From: Dongia deserti
GTDB lineage: Bacteria > Pseudomonadota > Alphaproteobacteria > Dongiales > Dongiaceae
Length of the DNA stretch: 64,000 nucleotides
Reading direction: 5' to 3'
NCBI RefSeq assembly: GCF_003574735.1
Contig: NZ_QORW01000020.1
Location: 1-64,000 of the forward strand
Below the pieces are notes generated by a model that did not search any database, was not told where the DNA came from, and was given only the letters and a program-made list of their open reading frames with translations. Of the stretch, positions 43,750 through 52,635 are shown piece after piece (position 1 is the stretch's first letter; every line of letters begins with the position of its first letter). Position numbers and translations under genes: made by a program.

Positions 43750-44304
43750 GTGGCGCTACTGATCGGGGGGCTCATTCTCTTCATCGGTATCCACGTCCTG
43801 CCGACCTTCGCCGGCCTGCGGGGCGTGCTGATCGCAGGGTTGGGCGAAAAGGGTTACAAGATCCTGTTTTCGGTTGTATCGGTCGCGGGACTTATCCTGA
43901 CCGGCGCCGGCTACGGCCAGGCGCCACAGCAGCAAATCTTCGAGCCCTCGCAGACGGGCCGCATTTTTCTGCCGGCCGCCATGGCGGTCGCCTTCGTGCT
44001 GGTCGCAGTCGCCAACATCCCCGGGCGCATCCGCCGCGTGGTACGGCACCCGATGCTGGCCGGAATTCTGATCTGGGCCGTCTTCCACTTATTGGCGAAC
44101 GGCGACCTGGCATCGAACATCCTGTTCGGTTCCTTCGCCTTGTGGGCAGTGTTCGCGATCCTCTCGGCCGAATATCGCGGCAAACGCCTGGGCAGCGGCC
44201 AAGGCAGCCTCAAGCTCGACTTGGTGGGCGCCGTCGTGGGCCTGCTGGTCTATGCAGTTGTCTTCTACTTCCACGCTGATCTGTTCGGCGTCTCGCCAGT
44301 TTGA
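43750..44304 (+). CDS. NnrU-family membrane protein
   Basis: Inner-membrane protein of 184 residues with five hydrophobic segments (LIGGLILFIGIHVLPTFAGL first, then ILFSVVSVAGLILTGAGYG). Members occur near denitrification genes, but this copy has no such neighbours, so nitrite/NO function should not be assumed. Start is a GTG at 43750 with AAGGGG seven bases upstream. Confidence 0.84.
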   Translation: MALLIGGLILFIGIHVLPTFAGLRGVLIAGLGEKGYKILFSVVSVAGLILTGAGYGQAPQQQIFEPSQTGRIFLPAAMAVAFVLVAVANIPGRIRRVVRHPMLAGILIWAVFHLLANGDLASNILFGSFALWAVFAILSAEYRGKRLGSGQGSLKLDLVGAVVGLLVYAVVFYFHADLFGVSPV

Positions 44305-44316
44305 CGTCGCCGCGCG

Positions 44317-45489
44317 TCAAGCCAAGCGCCGCCAGGCCTGCTCCTCCAGCGCCTCGTTAAAGGCGTTAGACGACCACTCCTCCGCCAGCGCCCTCAGCAT
44401 GAGCTGAGCCTGCGTTTCAGGCGCGAGGCCGTAGAGCGGCGGGTCGCGATCCAGGTTGGTTGGGAAGGAGTAGCCTTCAGCGCAAGCGGCCACGGCGTTC
44501 GCGCACTCTTCGGGGCTGAGCTCGCCATCGTCGCGCGTCGCCAGCAGAGCGGGATAGAGCGCCTGACTCATGCGCGTGCGGTCCACGCTTTCCATGGCAC
44601 GACCGTAGGCGGACGACACCTGCAGCAGGTTCGCAATGCGTTTGACGTCCGTGGTGCGGTTGCTGCCGGCCGCGTGGAACAAGGCAGGATTGAAGAACAC
44701 CGCGTCGCCCTTGTGCAGCGGCAGCTGGATGCGGTGGCGCCTGAAATACTCGATGAACTCCGGCCTCCGCCAGGCGAGATAGCCGAGCTCGTAGGTCTGC
44801 GAATACGGCAGATAGAGCGTCGGCCCAGTCTCCACCGGCATGTCGCAATGGGCGACCGCACCCTGCAACGTCAGGACCGGCGACAGGCGATGCGCATGCA
44901 TCGGGAACTGCGCCAGCACGTCTGCCGTCTGGAATCCCATGTGGTAATCGCGGTGCGGCTGCTGCGCCTCGCCGCCCGGATTGACGACGTTGATCTGCGA
45001 CGTGATCTGATAGCCAGGTCCGAGCCAGGCCTCGCTCGCCAGCGCGATCGGCATATTGCCGTAGTAGCGCGCGAACAGGTGCGGATCGCGCAAGCACAAT
45101 TTCTCGAGCGCGTTCCAGATCCGGTCGTTGGCACCGGGTTTGGCGAAGTGATCACCGGCGTTGTCTCTGCTGGCACGCTGCTCCGCGATCATGGTGAAGA
45201 ACCGATCGCTCGCCGCATCGACCACTGCGGGATCGGGAAAGGCGTCTCGGAACAGCAGGATGCCGGGACCGTCCATCAGCGCCCGCGCCCACTCCCCCAT
45301 CAGCGCCTTACGGCTCTCCGGCTCGGCGGCGGCGCGGCGGATGTCAGTGCCTTCGTAGGTCAGCACGTTCGAGTGAACGGCATTGGCCATGGGATAGTCG
45401 GCGAGCCGCGCGTGACGCTCCACCAGACGGCGGAAATCCTCAAGCCGGCAATCGGCGTCGCTGATCCAGATGCGCTGCGCCTGTTCCAT
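44317..45489 (-). CDS. Phytanoyl-CoA dioxygenase-like (PhyH) oxygenase
   Basis: Fe(II)/2-oxoglutarate-dependent oxygenase-like protein of 390 residues. The HxD metal pair lies in QQPHRDYHMG and the distal His in FFNPALFHAAGSN, with a downstream Arg (VKRIANLLQ) expected to bind 2-oxoglutarate. It is longer than minimal PhyH (about 280). Start at 45489 is preferred; in-frame sequence upstream is not family-like. Substrate unknown; it is read convergently with nnrU. Confidence 0.83.
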   Translation of the reverse strand: MEQAQRIWISDADCRLEDFRRLVERHARLADYPMANAVHSNVLTYEGTDIRRAAAEPESRKALMGEWARALMDGPGILLFRDAFPDPAVVDAASDRFFTMIAEQRASRDNAGDHFAKPGANDRIWNALEKLCLRDPHLFARYYGNMPIALASEAWLGPGYQITSQINVVNPGGEAQQPHRDYHMGFQTADVLAQFPMHAHRLSPVLTLQGAVAHCDMPVETGPTLYLPYSQTYELGYLAWRRPEFIEYFRRHRIQLPLHKGDAVFFNPALFHAAGSNRTTDVKRIANLLQVSSAYGRAMESVDRTRMSQALYPALLATRDDGELSPEECANAVAACAEGYSFPTNLDRDPPLYGLAPETQAQLMLRALAEEWSSNAFNEALEEQAWRRLA

Positions 45490-45523
45490 GCCGCAACAGT
45501 GCCGCAAGCCGCCTGAAAAGACA

Positions 45524-45547
45524 AAGGCCGGGACAATGCCCGGCCTT
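45524..45547 (-). terminator. Intrinsic terminator after rpsI
   Basis: 9-bp stem aaggccggg / cccggcctt with a 6-base loop; on the minus strand it is followed by TGTCTTTTC. It closes the rplM-rpsI transcript just past the stop codon. Confidence 0.85.
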
Positions 45548-45571
45548 CGCTGGTTGCTCGTTCTGGAGCGC

Positions 45572-46075
45572 TTAGCGTTTCGAGAACTGGAAGCTCCGGC
45601 GCGCCTTCCGGCGGCCATACTTCTTGCGCTCGACAGTGCGCGGGTCGCGGGTCAGGAACCCACCCTGCTTCAGCGCGGGGCGAAGATCCGGCTCGAACAG
45701 GGTCAAGGCACGGCTGATGCCGTGGCGGACCGCGCCGGCCTGGCCGGAGAGGCCGCCGCCGAGCACGGTGCAGACGACGTCGAACTGGCCCGTGCGGTTC
45801 ACGACGCCAAAGGGCTGGTTGATCATCATGCGCAGCACCGGCCGGGCGAAATAGACCGTGCTGTCGCGGCCGTTGACGGTGATCTTGCCGCTGCCGGGCT
45901 TGATCCAGACGCGGGCGATGGCGTCCTTGCGCTTGCCGGTCGCGTAGGAGCGGCCCTGGGCGTCGACCTTGCGCTCGTACCTGGGCGCGGCGGCCGGCTG
46001 CTGCGTACCGCGGGCGACGGTGCCGAGATCCCTGAGGTCCTTCAGGTCCGTGACGCGGCTGGTTTCGTTGCTCAT
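45572..46075 (-). CDS. rpsI: 30S ribosomal protein S9
   Basis: Ribosomal protein of 167 residues with the S9 core [20 protein letters not shown] and [14 protein letters not shown], and the tail [17 protein letters not shown] whose last Lys-Arg contacts P-site tRNA. An N-terminal extension of about 35 residues is usual in alphaproteobacteria. It begins one base after the rplM stop, the universal L13-S9 order. Confidence 0.97.
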   Translation of the reverse strand: MSNETSRVTDLKDLRDLGTVARGTQQPAAAPRYERKVDAQGRSYATGKRKDAIARVWIKPGSGKITVNGRDSTVYFARPVLRMMINQPFGVVNRTGQFDVVCTVLGGGLSGQAGAVRHGISRALTLFEPDLRPALKQGGFLTRDPRTVERKKYGRRKARRSFQFSKR

Positions 46076-46076
46076 G

Positions 46077-46541
46077 TTACGCGCTCCGCTTGTTCTTCGG
46101 GTTCATGGCTCCGACATCCAGCGTCTCGGGCTGCTGGGCGGCATGCGGATGATCGGCACCGGCGAATACGCGCAGGTTCTTCATCTGCTGGCGGCCGAGG
46201 GGACCGCGGGGCACCATGCGCTGCACCGCCTTCACGATCGCGCGCTCCGGGAAACGGCCACCCAGGATCTTGCCCATGGTGACTTCCTTGATGCCTCCGG
46301 GATGGCCGGTGTGCCAGTGAAAAACTTTGTCGTTGAGCTTGTTGCCCGTGACCTTCACCTTGGCCGCATTGATGATAACGACGTTGTCGCCACAATCGAC
46401 ATGCGGTGTGTAGGTCGGCTTGTGCTTGCCGCGCAGGCGGTTCGCCACGATCGAGGCAAGGCGGCCCAGCACGACGCCGTCGGCGTCGATCAGGACCCAC
46501 TTCTTGACCACCTCGCTCGGCTTGGCGGAATAGGTCTTCAT
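46077..46541 (-). CDS. rplM: 50S ribosomal protein L13
   Basis: Ribosomal protein of 154 residues. It has [49 protein letters not shown] and [20 protein letters not shown], all L13 signatures. Start at 46541 follows GGAGCAGATGAA. First gene of rplM-rpsI, read from the promoter at 46598-46626. Confidence 0.97.
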   Translation of the reverse strand: MKTYSAKPSEVVKKWVLIDADGVVLGRLASIVANRLRGKHKPTYTPHVDCGDNVVIINAAKVKVTGNKLNDKVFHWHTGHPGGIKEVTMGKILGGRFPERAIVKAVQRMVPRGPLGRQQMKNLRVFAGADHPHAAQQPETLDVGAMNPKNKRSA

Positions 46542-46597
46542 TTCATCTGCTCCTGTTGGCCGGCCCGGGAGCAAAGCCCTGCCGGCAGCCGGCGGAT

Positions 46598-46626
46598 CGT
46601 ATAGTGGAGCAGATTGAGCACGTCAA
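46598..46626 (-). promoter_or_regulatory. Sigma-70-type promoter of rplM-rpsI
   Basis: On the minus strand TTGACG and TATACG are separated by 17 bases and end about 57 bases before the rplM start. The match is close to consensus for a GC-rich genome. Confidence 0.6.
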
Positions 46627-46663
46627 TGGCGCTAAATCCATAAAAATCAATAACTTATTATTT

Positions 46664-46679
46664 TGGTATCATGATACCA
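46664..46679. promoter_or_regulatory. 16-bp perfect palindrome in an AT-rich intergenic tract
   Basis: TGGTATCATGATACCA is fully self-complementary and lies in a conspicuously AT-rich stretch 69 bases before the esterase gene and about 120 bases before rplM. GntR-type regulators bind similar TGGTATNATACCA-like sites. It is a likely operator, probably for the rightward operon; the protein is unknown. Confidence 0.55.
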
Positions 46680-46747
46680 CACAACTCGACCTCGCTCTTC
46701 TCGACTTTTCTACGGGGTTTGGGAATGATGGGTCGAAATGGACGACC

Positions 46748-47611
46748 ATGTCGCCCGACCCTGACTACGACCTATACAGCGACCAGGACCTGTCCCGGCA
46801 GATGATGCCGCGGATCGCGGTGCCGGATCACGAGCATTGGCTGGCCAAGGACCTGGGGCTTTCGGACGAACTCAAGGGCCGTATCTCCCTCATCCCAGAC
46901 GAGCGTTATGGCGCCGGGCCGCGGCAGGTCGCAGACCTGTTTCCGGCGACCCGCCCGGGCGGCCCCATCGTTCTGTTCTTCCATGGCGGCTTCTGGCGCA
47001 CCTTGTCCAAGGATCATGTCGGCCACGTGGCCGGACCGCTGGTCGAAGGGGGCGCGGCGGTGGTTCTGCCCGGCTACGACCTCTGCCCGGTCGTCTCATT
47101 GCTGACGGTGGTTACCCAGGCCAAGCAGGCCCTGCTTTGGACGCGGCAGCAGGCACGGCGGCTGAACGCCGATCCCGACCGCATCTACATCGCCGGCAAC
47201 TCGGCCGGCGCGCACTTGGCCGCCATGTTGATGATGGAAGATTGGACGCGCCACGGCCTGCCCCGCGCACCAATCGCAGGCGCGATCCTGGTCACCGGCA
47301 TTTATGACCTGCGGCCCATCCCGCGCATCCAGGTGAACGAGGATGTGCGGCTGTCCGCCGAGGACGTCGTGACGCTGAGCCCGCAATTCCTGCCGCTCCG
47401 TTGCCGGGTGCCGGCGATCGTTGCGGTCGGCAACGCCGAGCCGCCGCTTTGGATCGAGCAATCGCGGCGCTTCGCCGCCAAGCTGTCCGCCACCGGTGCC
47501 GACGTCCGGCTGATGGAGTTGCCGGGCCTGCATCATTTCTCGATCACCCATTCGCTGTCCGATTCAACCGCGCCGCTTACGCGCGCCTTACTTGATCTGG
47601 TTCACCGATGA
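46748..47611 (+). CDS. Alpha/beta-hydrolase esterase (HSL/kynurenine formamidase-like)
   Basis: Serine hydrolase of 287 residues. It has the oxyanion motif FFHGGFWR, the nucleophile elbow GNSAGAH (Ser about 147) and a late LPGLHHFS with the catalytic His. The pattern fits the hormone-sensitive lipase or arylformamidase group. Start at 46748 is the first ATG after the AT-rich tract. It overlaps the methyltransferase gene as ATGA and is controlled perhaps through the palindrome upstream. Confidence 0.86.
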   Translation: MSPDPDYDLYSDQDLSRQMMPRIAVPDHEHWLAKDLGLSDELKGRISLIPDERYGAGPRQVADLFPATRPGGPIVLFFHGGFWRTLSKDHVGHVAGPLVEGGAAVVLPGYDLCPVVSLLTVVTQAKQALLWTRQQARRLNADPDRIYIAGNSAGAHLAAMLMMEDWTRHGLPRAPIAGAILVTGIYDLRPIPRIQVNEDVRLSAEDVVTLSPQFLPLRCRVPAIVAVGNAEPPLWIEQSRRFAAKLSATGADVRLMELPGLHHFSITHSLSDSTAPLTRALLDLVHR

Positions 47612-48411
47612 CCACCATGAGCAGCCTCGCCATCCAACCTCTGTATGACAAGATTGGCGCCACTTATGACGCGACGCGGCATGCCGAGCCGGCCATCCTT
47701 GATGCGCTGACCGAGTTGCTGGACCTCCAGCAAGGAGCTGACGTGCTCGATATCGGCTGCGGCACCGGCAATTACACGACTGCGCTGGGCGCGCGCGGCT
47801 ACGCCATGCTGGGCCTCGATCGCTCGGGCCTGATGCTCCGCACCGCACGCACGAAGGCGCCCGGTTTGCTGCTGATCGGCGCGGACGCTGCCAATCTGCC
47901 CTTCCCCAATCGCACCTTCGACGGCGCGATCTGCACCCTCGCGATCCACCATTTCGATGACCTGGAAGCATCCTTCGCTGAAGCAGCACGCGTGCTCGAT
48001 CGCGGGCGCCTCGTAATTTTCACCGCGCTGCCGGAGCAGATCAAACGTTACTGGCTCAGCGCCTATTTCCCCGCGATGATGGCGGACGTGGCGGACACGA
48101 TGCCGGACTGGCATACGATCGAGATTTCGCTGCGGCGAGCCGGCTTCCGCACGTGGACACAGAAACTCCATTGGATGCCGGAACAACCGGTCGACATGCT
48201 CCTTTACAGCGGCAAGCACCAAGCCCATCTCTATCTTGACCAGCGGGTGCGGGCAAACATCTCCGCCTTCGCCAATCTGGCCGACCCGGACGAGTTGGGC
48301 GAAGGGCTCGAGCGTCTGCGCCGCGATCTGGCGCGAGGAAAGTTCGAGGATACCACGGCCGAATATGAAGACGTCGGCGGGGACTATTTGTTCATCGCCG
48401 CGCAAGTCTGA
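47608..48411 (+). CDS. Class I SAM-dependent methyltransferase
   Basis: Cytosolic methyltransferase of 267 residues with SAM motif I VLDIGCGTGNYTTAL, motif II GLDRSGLML, DAANLPFPNRTFDGAI and a late strand region VIFTALPEQIKRY. It is of the UbiE/arsenite-methyltransferase-like group. Substrate cannot be set. It starts inside the esterase stop codon (ATGA), so the two are coupled, and an enoyl-CoA hydratase-like gene follows. Confidence 0.85.
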   Translation: MTTMSSLAIQPLYDKIGATYDATRHAEPAILDALTELLDLQQGADVLDIGCGTGNYTTALGARGYAMLGLDRSGLMLRTARTKAPGLLLIGADAANLPFPNRTFDGAICTLAIHHFDDLEASFAEAARVLDRGRLVIFTALPEQIKRYWLSAYFPAMMADVADTMPDWHTIEISLRRAGFRTWTQKLHWMPEQPVDMLLYSGKHQAHLYLDQRVRANISAFANLADPDELGEGLERLRRDLARGKFEDTTAEYEDVGGDYLFIAAQV

Positions 48412-48428
48412 ACACCGGGAGAAGCGCC

Positions 48429-49262
48429 ATGGATATTGCCCTGACATCATTCGCCGACAGCGACCAGCCTAGGGTTTGCCCCGAGACCGATTTGATCCTG
48501 CGGGACGAGTTGGAGCACGGCATCGTACGATTGACGATGAACCGGGCCGAGGCACGCAATGCCCTCTCGCTGGAGATGATCCGCCAACTGATGACTCAGT
48601 TCGAATCGATGGCCCACGACGACAAGGTGCGCGTCGTGATCCTCGCCGGTGCCGGCCCCTGCTTCTGCGCCGGGCACGATCTGAAGGAGCTGCGCGCCAA
48701 TCCGGATATCGATTTTCATGGCAAGGTCTTCAGCCTAGTCGGCCGTCTGATGCTCGCCATCGCGGATTTCCAACGGCCCGTGATCGCGGAGGTGCAAGGT
48801 ATCGCGACGGCAGCGGGGTGCCAGCTGGTTGCGACGGCAGACATTGCAATCGCAGCGGAGGACGCGCGCTTTGCGACGCCCGGCGTCAATATCGGCCTGT
48901 TCTGCTCGACGCCGATGGTGGCGTTGAGCCGCGCGGTCTCGTCCAAGCATGCGATGGAAATGCTGCTGACGGGCGACATGATCGGCGCCAAGGAAGCGGA
49001 ACGCATCGGCCTCATCAACCGCGCGGTGCCCGCGAGCGAGCTGACCAATACGACAATGGCTCTGGCGCACAAGATCGCAGGCAAATCGATCCAGACGCTG
49101 AAGATCGGCAAGGGTGCGTTCTATCGACAGCTCGATATGGATTTGAAGCACGCTTATGACTATGCCGCGCATGTGATGACCGAGAACATGCAGGCGCTCG
49201 ACGCGGCGGAAGGCATCGATGCTTTCCTGCAGAAGCGGAAGCCGGTCTGGCAGGACTGCTAA
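48429..49262 (+). CDS. Enoyl-CoA hydratase/isomerase family protein (ECHDC3-like)
   Basis: Crotonase-fold protein of 277 residues. It has the opening RLTMNRAEARNALSLEMI, the first oxyanion segment CAGHDLKEL and the second IATAAGCQLVATADIAIA. In place of the usual catalytic Glu-containing PE motif it has ATPGVNIGLFCSTP, the pattern of ECHDC3 proteins, so hydratase activity is doubtful. It is third in the esterase-methyltransferase operon, 18 bases after the methyltransferase. Likely CoA-thioester binding; the reaction is unknown. Confidence 0.85.
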   Translation: MDIALTSFADSDQPRVCPETDLILRDELEHGIVRLTMNRAEARNALSLEMIRQLMTQFESMAHDDKVRVVILAGAGPCFCAGHDLKELRANPDIDFHGKVFSLVGRLMLAIADFQRPVIAEVQGIATAAGCQLVATADIAIAAEDARFATPGVNIGLFCSTPMVALSRAVSSKHAMEMLLTGDMIGAKEAERIGLINRAVPASELTNTTMALAHKIAGKSIQTLKIGKGAFYRQLDMDLKHAYDYAAHVMTENMQALDAAEGIDAFLQKRKPVWQDC

Positions 49263-49342
49263 AGACCTCGGGTTTGCCCGACTCGCCTGCTCGACTCTAG
49301 TGTTGGAGCTTTCACGCTTCGATATTGGAGCCTGCGTACCCC

Positions 49343-49822
49343 ATGAGCCGTCGCTATCCGCGCTGGACCACACTCGAATTTCTCGACTTCTGTCACCCGC
49401 GTATTCGCGAGATTTATAACTATTGGAACGGCAGGCGCGGCGACCGTTTGATGCCGCGGCGGGCCGATATCGATCCGATGGACCTGCCGAGCTTTCTACC
49501 CGGCATTGTCATGGTCGATGTCGGATATGAACCTTATAGCCTCACCTATCGTCTGGTCGGCACGCGCGAGGCGGAAGCGCGCGGGCATAATCCCACCGGC
49601 AAGAGCGTGTTCGACGGCTGGGACGGCCGTTCGCTCGACGACGTGCTGGAGAACTACCGGCTCGTGGTCGAGAAGAAGTGCGTGCTCTATGACGCCGACC
49701 GCACCATGGATCCGGAGCGCGACTGGCTGGAAGCCGGAACGGTCTTTCTACCGCTGTCCGACGACGGCGAGACGGTGAACAAGATTCTTATCTACACGGA
49801 ATACAAGGACCGGCAGGGGTAA
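49343..49822 (+). CDS. PAS-domain protein (PAS_5-like)
   Basis: Small protein of 159 residues almost filled by one PAS-like fold. It opens TTLEFLDFCHPRIREIYNYW and continues LPGIVMVDVGYEP, YRLVGTREAEARGHNPTGKS and a C-terminal sheet ending KILIYTEYKD. This group is frequent as single-domain proteins in alphaproteobacteria, where it may sense redox or a small ligand and act on partners. The ATG at 49343 is chosen over a TTG at 49325. It is not obviously in an operon. Confidence 0.82.
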   Translation: MSRRYPRWTTLEFLDFCHPRIREIYNYWNGRRGDRLMPRRADIDPMDLPSFLPGIVMVDVGYEPYSLTYRLVGTREAEARGHNPTGKSVFDGWDGRSLDDVLENYRLVVEKKCVLYDADRTMDPERDWLEAGTVFLPLSDDGETVNKILIYTEYKDRQG

Positions 49823-49841
49823 AGTCCCTTCAGCGCCCATT

Positions 49842-49882
49842 CCGTCACCCCGGACAGCCGCAAAGCGACATGATCCGGGGTC
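49842..49882. repeat. REP-like GC-rich hairpin
   Basis: Arms accccgga (49847-49854) and tccggggt (49874-49881) around a 19-base loop, starting with ccgtcaccc. It matches the general plan of the other intergenic hairpins near 57011 and 59416, suggesting a dispersed REP-like family. Confidence 0.5.
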
Positions 49883-49970
49883 TATGTATCCGGCGCATGA
49901 GCGGTTGAAGGATGCCCCCCGGCGCAGAGGCCGGTGAGGTGGTGTTGTTTGATAGGCCGCGGTATCCGCG

Positions 49971-51131
49971 CTACCGCGTCAGCACCTTCAGCGGGTCGAC
50001 GGCCTTGGTGCCTTGGCGCAGTTCGAAGTGCAGTTGCGGCGTGTCGACGTTGCCGCTGCTGCCGACGCGCGCGATGGTTTGGCCTTGGCCGACCTTCTCG
50101 CCCTTTTGCACCAGCAGCGATGAATTGTGTGCGTAAGCGGTGACCCAGCCGTCTTCATGACGCAGCAGCACCATGTTGCCGAAGCCACGCAGCTCATTGC
50201 CAGCATAGGCCACGACGCCCGCTGCCGAGGCCTTGACCGGCGCGCCGACCGGGGCCGCGATGTTGATGCCGTCGTTGCGCAGATTGTCGTTGGCCGGCCC
50301 GAACCTGGAGATGACCTTGCCGTCCACGGGCCAGATGAACGGGCTGTCGGGCCTGAGCGTTGGCAGCGGATCGCCAGACGGAACAGTCTTCGCCGCCGGC
50401 GGTGGCTCGATCTGCGCGGTCTGAGTTGGTGCTGAAGGTTCAAATGGCTTCGGCGTCGGCGCGGCTGACTGCACCGGCGCCGGTGTGGCCTGTGCCGGTG
50501 CCGGCTGTGCGGCGCCCTGCAACGGCGGCAACCCGCCCGATGTGATGCCGCCCGGCTGAGGCGTCGCAGCGACGTTGCCGCTTTGCGTCGGGACGGCCGC
50601 GGCACCTTGCGGCACGAACGGCTTCGGCTGCTGGCCGCCCGGCAAGGCAACGGGCTGCGGTGCGCTCGCGACTGTGCCCGGCGCATCGACGCTGGTCGGC
50701 AGCACGAGCGCCTGCCCGATCTGCAGCGTGTAAGGCGGGCCCAGTTTGTTGAGCTGAACGAGCGCGCTGACCGAAACGCCCTGACGCGCCGCGATGCCGG
50801 AAACGGTATCGCCCTTCTGGACCACATAGCTTCCGCGCGGCTGCAGGCTGAGCAGCTGGCCCGCCTTCAAGGCATACGGCGGATTGAGGCGATTGAGATC
50901 GATCAGCGTGCGGATCGGCGTGTTGGTGCGCTCCGACACGATCGCGACCGTATCCCCGGGCGCGACGACATACTGGCCGTTCCTGACCTCGCCGAAGGGC
51001 GAGTCAGCCGGCACGGCCGGATCGGGAGCCGGTGGCGCGGCGAGCATGGTGTCGAGATTGCAGCCGGCGAGCATCACCGCCGCGAGGGCGACGGCGAACA
51101 CGCCGCGGAGAGGGAGACGCTCACCCATCAC
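49971..51131 (-). CDS. nlpD: NlpD-like LysM/degenerate M23 lipoprotein
   Basis: Outer-membrane or periplasmic lipoprotein of 386 residues that probably activates amidases for cell division. The signal peptide ends LAGC. Two LysM repeats lie at about residues 50-150 (YVVAPGDTVAIVSERTNTP and YVVQKGDTVSGIAARQGV). A Pro/Gln-rich linker and an M23 domain at about residues 265-386 follow (GINIAAPVGAPVKA, PQLHFELRQG). The zinc-ligand motif HxGxD is replaced by NDGINI, so the peptidase is likely inactive, as in E. coli NlpD. It overlaps pcm by 4 bases and ends the serS-surE-pcm-nlpD set. Confidence 0.9.
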   Translation of the reverse strand: MMGERLPLRGVFAVALAAVMLAGCNLDTMLAAPPAPDPAVPADSPFGEVRNGQYVVAPGDTVAIVSERTNTPIRTLIDLNRLNPPYALKAGQLLSLQPRGSYVVQKGDTVSGIAARQGVSVSALVQLNKLGPPYTLQIGQALVLPTSVDAPGTVASAPQPVALPGGQQPKPFVPQGAAAVPTQSGNVAATPQPGGITSGGLPPLQGAAQPAPAQATPAPVQSAAPTPKPFEPSAPTQTAQIEPPPAAKTVPSGDPLPTLRPDSPFIWPVDGKVISRFGPANDNLRNDGINIAAPVGAPVKASAAGVVAYAGNELRGFGNMVLLRHEDGWVTAYAHNSSLLVQKGEKVGQGQTIARVGSSGNVDTPQLHFELRQGTKAVDPLKVLTR

Positions 51132-51808
51132 GAACGGCCGTTTTGCGCCGCGCGCGCGACGCGGCCCTCCTCCTCCGGCGGCGCGCCGCCGACCAGGGGC
51201 ACAAAGCGAACTTCGGAGAGGACTTCCTGGTGTAAGCCGTTCGGCATCTTGGTGAGCCGCAACAGCACCTGATCGCCACGCTCGGCTCCGACCGGCACCA
51301 CCATGATGCCGCCTTCCGCCAGTTGGTCCACCAGGACCTGCGGCACGGTATCGGCGGCAGCTGTCACGATGATGCGGTCGAACGGCGCCTGCTCCTTCCA
51401 GCCCTTGCCGCCGTCGGCGACCTTTGACGTGATGTTGTGGATGCGCAGCGCATGAAAGCGCGCTTCCGCTTCCTTGAGCAGCGATGCGAACCGTTCGATG
51501 GTGTAGACGCGCCGCGCCAGCCGCGATAGCACGGCGGCCTGGTAACCGGAGCCGGTGCCGATCTCCAGCACCTTGTGGCTCTTCTCGACCTGCAGGGCCT
51601 CCGTCATCAAGGCCACGACCTGCGGCTGGCTGATCGTCTGCCCCTGTGCGATCGGCAGCGCCTGATCCTCATAGGCCTGGTCGTGGAAATGTGGCAGCAC
51701 GAAGTGCTCGCGTGGAATGCGCTCCAGCGCGGCCAGCACGCGCGTATCCGTGATGCCCGCGCGCCGCAGGCTCATGATGAGGCGGATCTTGCGCGCTTGC
51801 AGGCTCAT
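51128..51808 (-). CDS. pcm: Protein-L-isoaspartate O-methyltransferase
   Basis: Repair enzyme that methylates isoaspartyl residues in damaged proteins. The 226-residue product has REHFVLPHFHDQAYEDQALP, QTISQPQVVALMTEAL, SAM motif I VLEIGTGSGYQAAVLSRL and FDRIIVTAAADTVPQ. It begins 4 bases inside the surE stop region and is translationally linked to both neighbours. Confidence 0.95.
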   Translation of the reverse strand: MSLQARKIRLIMSLRRAGITDTRVLAALERIPREHFVLPHFHDQAYEDQALPIAQGQTISQPQVVALMTEALQVEKSHKVLEIGTGSGYQAAVLSRLARRVYTIERFASLLKEAEARFHALRIHNITSKVADGGKGWKEQAPFDRIIVTAAADTVPQVLVDQLAEGGIMVVPVGAERGDQVLLRLTKMPNGLHQEVLSEVRFVPLVGGAPPEEEGRVARAAQNGRS

Positions 51809-52635
51809 CCCACTGCCCGCTTGCGTGTAGCCTTGGCGCGGACCGGCTTCATGTCCACGAAGCGCGCCGCGATCTTCGGCAAGGTCGCCTCATGAGTCGA
51901 ATCGCATTCGAGCGGAGTCACTGAAACCATGTTCTCCAGGATCGAGCCAAGATCGGTATGGGGATCCTTGGGATCGTCCGTCGGGAAATCACCGATCCAC
52001 AGCACGTCGCGGCCAAATGGATCCTTCGCCATCTTGACTTGCGTATGCTCGAGACGCCTGCCCTGCGGCGCGACCTTGATGCCGGTGACCCGCTCCGGCG
52101 GAACGGGCGGAAAGTTGACGTTCACCAGGATGGATTGCGGCCAGCTGCCGTTATAGAGCCGGCGGATGATCTCCGGCGCAAACTTCTCCGCTGTCTTCCA
52201 GTACAGCGTGTCGCCCTTGCGCACCTGGCTGAAGGCGATCGCGGGCAGGCCGAGCAAAGCCGCTTCGCGCGCGGCCGCGACCGTGCCGGAATAGAACACA
52301 TCCTCGCCGAGATTGGCGCCGCGATTGACGCCGGAGATCACGAGGTCCGGTGGGCGATCCATGATGATGTGCTTCACGGCCATCAGCACGCAGTCGCTAG
52401 GCGTGCCGCCGACCGCGAAGCGCCGTGGCCCGATCTTGTGGACCGGCAGCGGCCGGCGCAGCGTCAGGCCATGGCTGGCGCCGCTCTGCTCGGCCTCGGG
52501 CGCGATCACCCACACGTCCTTCGAGAGCGAGCGCGCGACGCGTTCCAGCACTTTTAGGCCAGGTGCGTGGATGCCATCGTCGTTGGAAACCAGGATGCGG
52601 GCTTCGGACAGACTTTTGAGCGGTGCCTTAGGCAT
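51805..52635 (-). CDS. surE: 5'/3'-nucleotidase SurE
   Basis: Metal-dependent nucleotidase of 276 residues with the N-terminal [13 protein letters not shown], the metal motif, then [45 protein letters not shown] and [12 protein letters not shown]. Length is normal. It overlaps serS by 8 bases and pcm by 4, the conserved alphaproteobacterial order. Confidence 0.96.
   Translation of the reverse strand: MPKAPLKSLSEARILVSNDDGIHAPGLKVLERVARSLSKDVWVIAPEAEQSGASHGLTLRRPLPVHKIGPRRFAVGGTPSDCVLMAVKHIIMDRPPDLVISGVNRGANLGEDVFYSGTVAAAREAALLGLPAIAFSQVRKGDTLYWKTAEKFAPEIIRRLYNGSWPQSILVNVNFPPVPPERVTGIKVAPQGRRLEHTQVKMAKDPFGRDVLWIGDFPTDDPKDPHTDLGSILENMVSVTPLECDSTHEATLPKIAARFVDMKPVRAKATRKRAVG

Noticed and set aside
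43750-44304. A denitrification role for the NnrU-family protein
   Set aside because: No nitrite or nitric-oxide reductase genes are nearby, so only the family name is supported.
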